The position numbers and the translations under genes were made by a program. 64,000 bases of DNA from Anaerolineaceae bacterium UBA6073. Lineage in GTDB: Bacteria; Chloroflexota; Anaerolineae; Anaerolineales; Anaerolineaceae. How positions within the stretch are numbered: the stretch's first letter is position 1; each line of letters starts with the position of its first letter. The DNA lies in assembly GCA_002436085.1 (NCBI GenBank), contig DIXT01000006.1:3132-67131 (forward strand). The letters run 5' to 3'. Of the stretch, positions 61,790 through 64,000 are shown piece after piece. The notes under the pieces are model-generated. The model saw nothing but the letters and a program-made list of their open reading frames with translations. It was not told the origin of the DNA and made no database searches.

Positions 61790-63628
61790 ATGCACATGGG
61801 CGCAAAAACAACAACACGAAGCACAGTTCTGACCAGAATCCTTCTGGTCTGTGTTTTCGTGCTGCTTGTCCTGAACCCGCAGCCAGTAAGTTCAGTTCCC
61901 CTCCCTTCCGAAAGCCCGCAGCGCTCCGTTGTGCTGAGCGTGGATTACACCACTTATGAGTGGTGGCTGCTCTCCTGGAAAACATCCCAGGTCGTCTGCC
62001 AGATTTACGTCGAGCACGAATCCTGGCCTGATGACAGCGAGGTTTTATATTACTGTGGAAACACAATCCTCAGCCAGTGGCAGAGGACCTCCGCCTGTGT
62101 ATACGACGACCTCATCACCAATCCCCAGCAGTGCCCCGGACTGTATCTGCACCTGGCTAATGTCACTCCCTCCACCCGCAAAGTGGAAGTGAAGCTTCCG
62201 CCAGCGGAGGTGTTTATTTCCATTGTCGGCTGCGGCAATGTCCCGGGCGATAATCAATGCAGCTCTCTGCCTTTTCTGCGCATGGAAGCGATTGAACCGC
62301 TGCCCAACGAACAAATTATCCAAATTTTAGGCACTCTGAACGGACAACCCTTTACCTGCCCAGGTGAAATCTGCGACCTGCCGCTTGCCCCGACCGGCAT
62401 GAACGGCGTGGAAGTGGTGTTCTGGTCGGAGTCCAGCTACGGCGACGCGAGCGAAAAATTTACCGCGCAAGTGCGGGTAATCCCCTGGGGCGAGTTTGCC
62501 AACCCGGACGCGGCCCCGGCGGACCAGCCAGTCTACTATGTGGATGTGCTCAGCTCGCAATACCAGCAGGAGAGCCTCTCCAGCTGCTCCAATATCTGGC
62601 AGGCCTTTTTGCCGGTGGACGGCGCGCCGACCTGGCTGAACACCCCGCTGCTGTCTGAAAACCTGGTTTCTTTCGACGAGTATTACCTGCTGGCCGGCTC
62701 TTTAATTAAGCAGGGTCTGGTGGACGCCAGCGCTTGCGAGCGCGGCGGATTGGAAAGCAACGGTGCCGCGAACGTGTGCGGAATGGAATTGGCGCGCCCG
62801 TACGTGAATGAATGGCAGAACCGCTTTGACGCGGAGATTCTGCAGGTCGCTAACAGCACCGGCGTGCCCGCCCAATTGATGAAGAATATCTTCAGCCGGG
62901 AAAGCCAGTTCTGGCCGGGCATCTACGCGCGGGTGCAGGAAGCCGGCCTGGGTCAGATGACTGAATTAGGCGCGGATGCGGTGCTGCTCTGGAATCCAGC
63001 CTTTTTCACGCAGTTTTGCCCGCTTGTGCTTTCAGAGGAAACCTGTCAGCGCGGATTTGGCAACCTGGACGAAGCCCAGCAGGTCATGCTGCGCGGCGCG
63101 CTGGTGCAAAAAGTAAACGCGAGCTGCCTGGACTGCCCGGTGGGGATTGACCTGACCCAGGCGAATTTCAGCATCAGCGTCTTTGCGCGCGGGCTGCTGG
63201 CCAATTGCGAGCAGGTTAATCAGGTTATTTACAACGCCACCGGAAAGAACGCGGGTCAGCTTTCGACGTATGAAGACTTGTGGAAATTCACCCTGTTGAA
63301 TTACAACGCGGGCTCGGGCTGCCTGTCCCGGGCTATCCGACAAACAGTGACCAATAAACAGCCGCTTATCTGGGCGAATGTGCTGCAGTACCTGGAGCCA
63401 GTTTGTCAGGCCGGGATTGCGTACGTGGACGACATCAGCAATATGCCGGTGGTCCAGGGGCCGGGTATCGGGGAGCTGCTGGCCACGCCGAACCCCGAGG
63501 TGGTCCAGACCACTCCGACGCCCGTGCCGACGCTCATGCCGACCGTCACGCCCACTTCGATTTACCCGAGCCCAACCCCGCCCGAGTATCCGGTACAGAC
63601 CCCCACACCCTTGCCGGACTACCCGTAA
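61790..63628 (+). CDS. Secreted protein with lysozyme-like (SLT-type) domain
   Basis: 612 aa. N-terminal signal or anchor helix (about 15-30). The first 290 residues are a Cys-rich region with no recognised family. About 335-530 looks like a lytic-transglycosylase-type domain: VPAQLMKNIFSRESQFWPGI has the Glu in the catalytic spot, EAGLGQMTELGADAVL resembles the GLMQ motif, and FTLLNYNAGSGCLSRAI the YNAG motif. The end is Thr/Pro rich (PTPVPTLMPTVTPTS) and closes with PTPLPDYP, like the upstream LCP protein. Likely acts outside on peptidoglycan or a related polymer. Start ATG 61790 or 61796. Confidence 0.76.
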   Translation: MHMGAKTTTRSTVLTRILLVCVFVLLVLNPQPVSSVPLPSESPQRSVVLSVDYTTYEWWLLSWKTSQVVCQIYVEHESWPDDSEVLYYCGNTILSQWQRTSACVYDDLITNPQQCPGLYLHLANVTPSTRKVEVKLPPAEVFISIVGCGNVPGDNQCSSLPFLRMEAIEPLPNEQIIQILGTLNGQPFTCPGEICDLPLAPTGMNGVEVVFWSESSYGDASEKFTAQVRVIPWGEFANPDAAPADQPVYYVDVLSSQYQQESLSSCSNIWQAFLPVDGAPTWLNTPLLSENLVSFDEYYLLAGSLIKQGLVDASACERGGLESNGAANVCGMELARPYVNEWQNRFDAEILQVANSTGVPAQLMKNIFSRESQFWPGIYARVQEAGLGQMTELGADAVLLWNPAFFTQFCPLVLSEETCQRGFGNLDEAQQVMLRGALVQKVNASCLDCPVGIDLTQANFSISVFARGLLANCEQVNQVIYNATGKNAGQLSTYEDLWKFTLLNYNAGSGCLSRAIRQTVTNKQPLIWANVLQYLEPVCQAGIAYVDDISNMPVVQGPGIGELLATPNPEVVQTTPTPVPTLMPTVTPTSIYPSPTPPEYPVQTPTPLPDYP

Positions 63629-63649
63629 ACGTCGGGATTTAAAAAGGGC

Positions 63650-63862
63650 TTACTCGCCCGAACGCAGCGCGTCCAGCTGGGCCTCCAGTTCGGCACGTTT
63701 TTCTTCGCCAGCCTGGCGCACTTCGTCGCGGATCCTTTGCACGGCTTCCTGCAGTTTACCTTTCAGTTCGCTGCCTTTGGCGGGGGTGTACAGCAGTACC
63801 AGCGCGCTGCCCAGGAGCCCGCCCAGGATTGCTCCCATCATCCAAGATTTAGTTTTGCTCAT
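63650..63862 (-). CDS. YtxH-like small membrane protein
   Basis: 70 aa. One glycine-rich membrane helix (MMGAILGGLLGSALVLLYTP), followed by the YtxH pattern TPAKGSELKGKLQEAV and a charged helix (EEKRAELEAQLDALRSGE). AGGAAAAAA precedes the start at 63862. Convergent with the preceding gene (21 bp between stops). YtxH proteins are common, often stress-related. The last 138 bp of the window show no feature. Confidence 0.75.
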   Translation of the reverse strand: MSKTKSWMMGAILGGLLGSALVLLYTPAKGSELKGKLQEAVQRIRDEVRQAGEEKRAELEAQLDALRSGE

Positions 63863-64000
63863 TTTTTTTCCTTTGCCTGTTTACCTATTGATTATAAGGG
63901 ATTTTGGGGCAGTTCGTCCGCAGAAGCTTAGTAAGACTGATACCCTGATGCGAAGTGTGCAGAGCAGGGGCACTCACAGGGGGTGAAGCTTATTGGCGGC

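Overview
The window looks like a chromosomal stretch of a free-living bacterium, most likely a member of the Chloroflexota (Anaerolineae-like). This is an inference from gene content and not from a marker search. The content includes secreted CAP/LysM and Thr/Pro-tailed envelope proteins, a DUF3090/SCO1664 pair, a four-subunit ferredoxin-dependent 2-oxoacid oxidoreductase, a PHP-type DnaE and GC-rich coding DNA with sigma70-like promoters. I saw no rRNA, tRNA, CRISPR array, transposase, prophage or plasmid genes.

Layout. 0.1-4.4 kb: ychF, then surE and a sufS-sufE-ferredoxin operon on the minus strand. 4.5-10.3 kb: a PhoB/PhoR-like two-component pair, phoU, two overlapping thymidylate-kinase-like genes (the second with Arg in place of the P-loop Lys) and a CHAD protein. 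10.3-12.3 kb: about 2 kb of interspersed repeats of three families surrounding a solo GIY-YIG gene. 12.3-13.4 kb: corA. 13.4-30.7 kb: a polysaccharide locus with a GT2 enzyme, an ABC-2 exporter (Wzm/Wzt type), rfbC-rfbB-rfbA-rfbD for dTDP-L-rhamnose, a TupA-like ATP-grasp/GT4 fusion, a GT4, a 1044-residue RgpF/HAD protein and two multi-pass GT39-like proteins, with a frameshifted remnant between them. 30.8-33.6 kb: a CAP-LysM envelope protein and a DPM1-like GT2. 33.6-34.2 kb: more copies of the same repeats. 34.5-43.0 kb: housekeeping genes (dnaE, DUF3090, SCO1664-like, homoserine dehydrogenase, folK) and a large membrane protein.

43.0-52.8 kb is clearly more AT-rich than its surroundings. 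It holds a second, Wzx-type exopolysaccharide cluster (three GT4 enzymes, flippase, pyruvyl transferase), a lipoprotein, a secreted four-repeat surface protein with its own promoter and terminator, and a membrane-anchored LuxR-Kelch regulator. It looks like an acquired or exchanged envelope island. 52.8-64 kb: an M23-like protein, an acyltransferase, a thiolase, the 2-oxoacid:ferredoxin oxidoreductase operon, a PH-like membrane protein, a degenerate LCP lipoprotein, a lysozyme-like secreted protein with a similar Thr/Pro tail, and a YtxH protein.

How it fits together: more than half of the genes build, export or remodel the cell envelope. The rfb genes supply dTDP-rhamnose, the ABC exporter and the RgpF-like and TupA-like proteins probably assemble a rhamnose-rich polymer, and the AT-rich island makes a second, pyruvylated polymer. 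The PhoU/kinase/CHAD stretch may concern phosphate or polyphosphate. Function calls rest on motifs read by eye, and no database search was possible.
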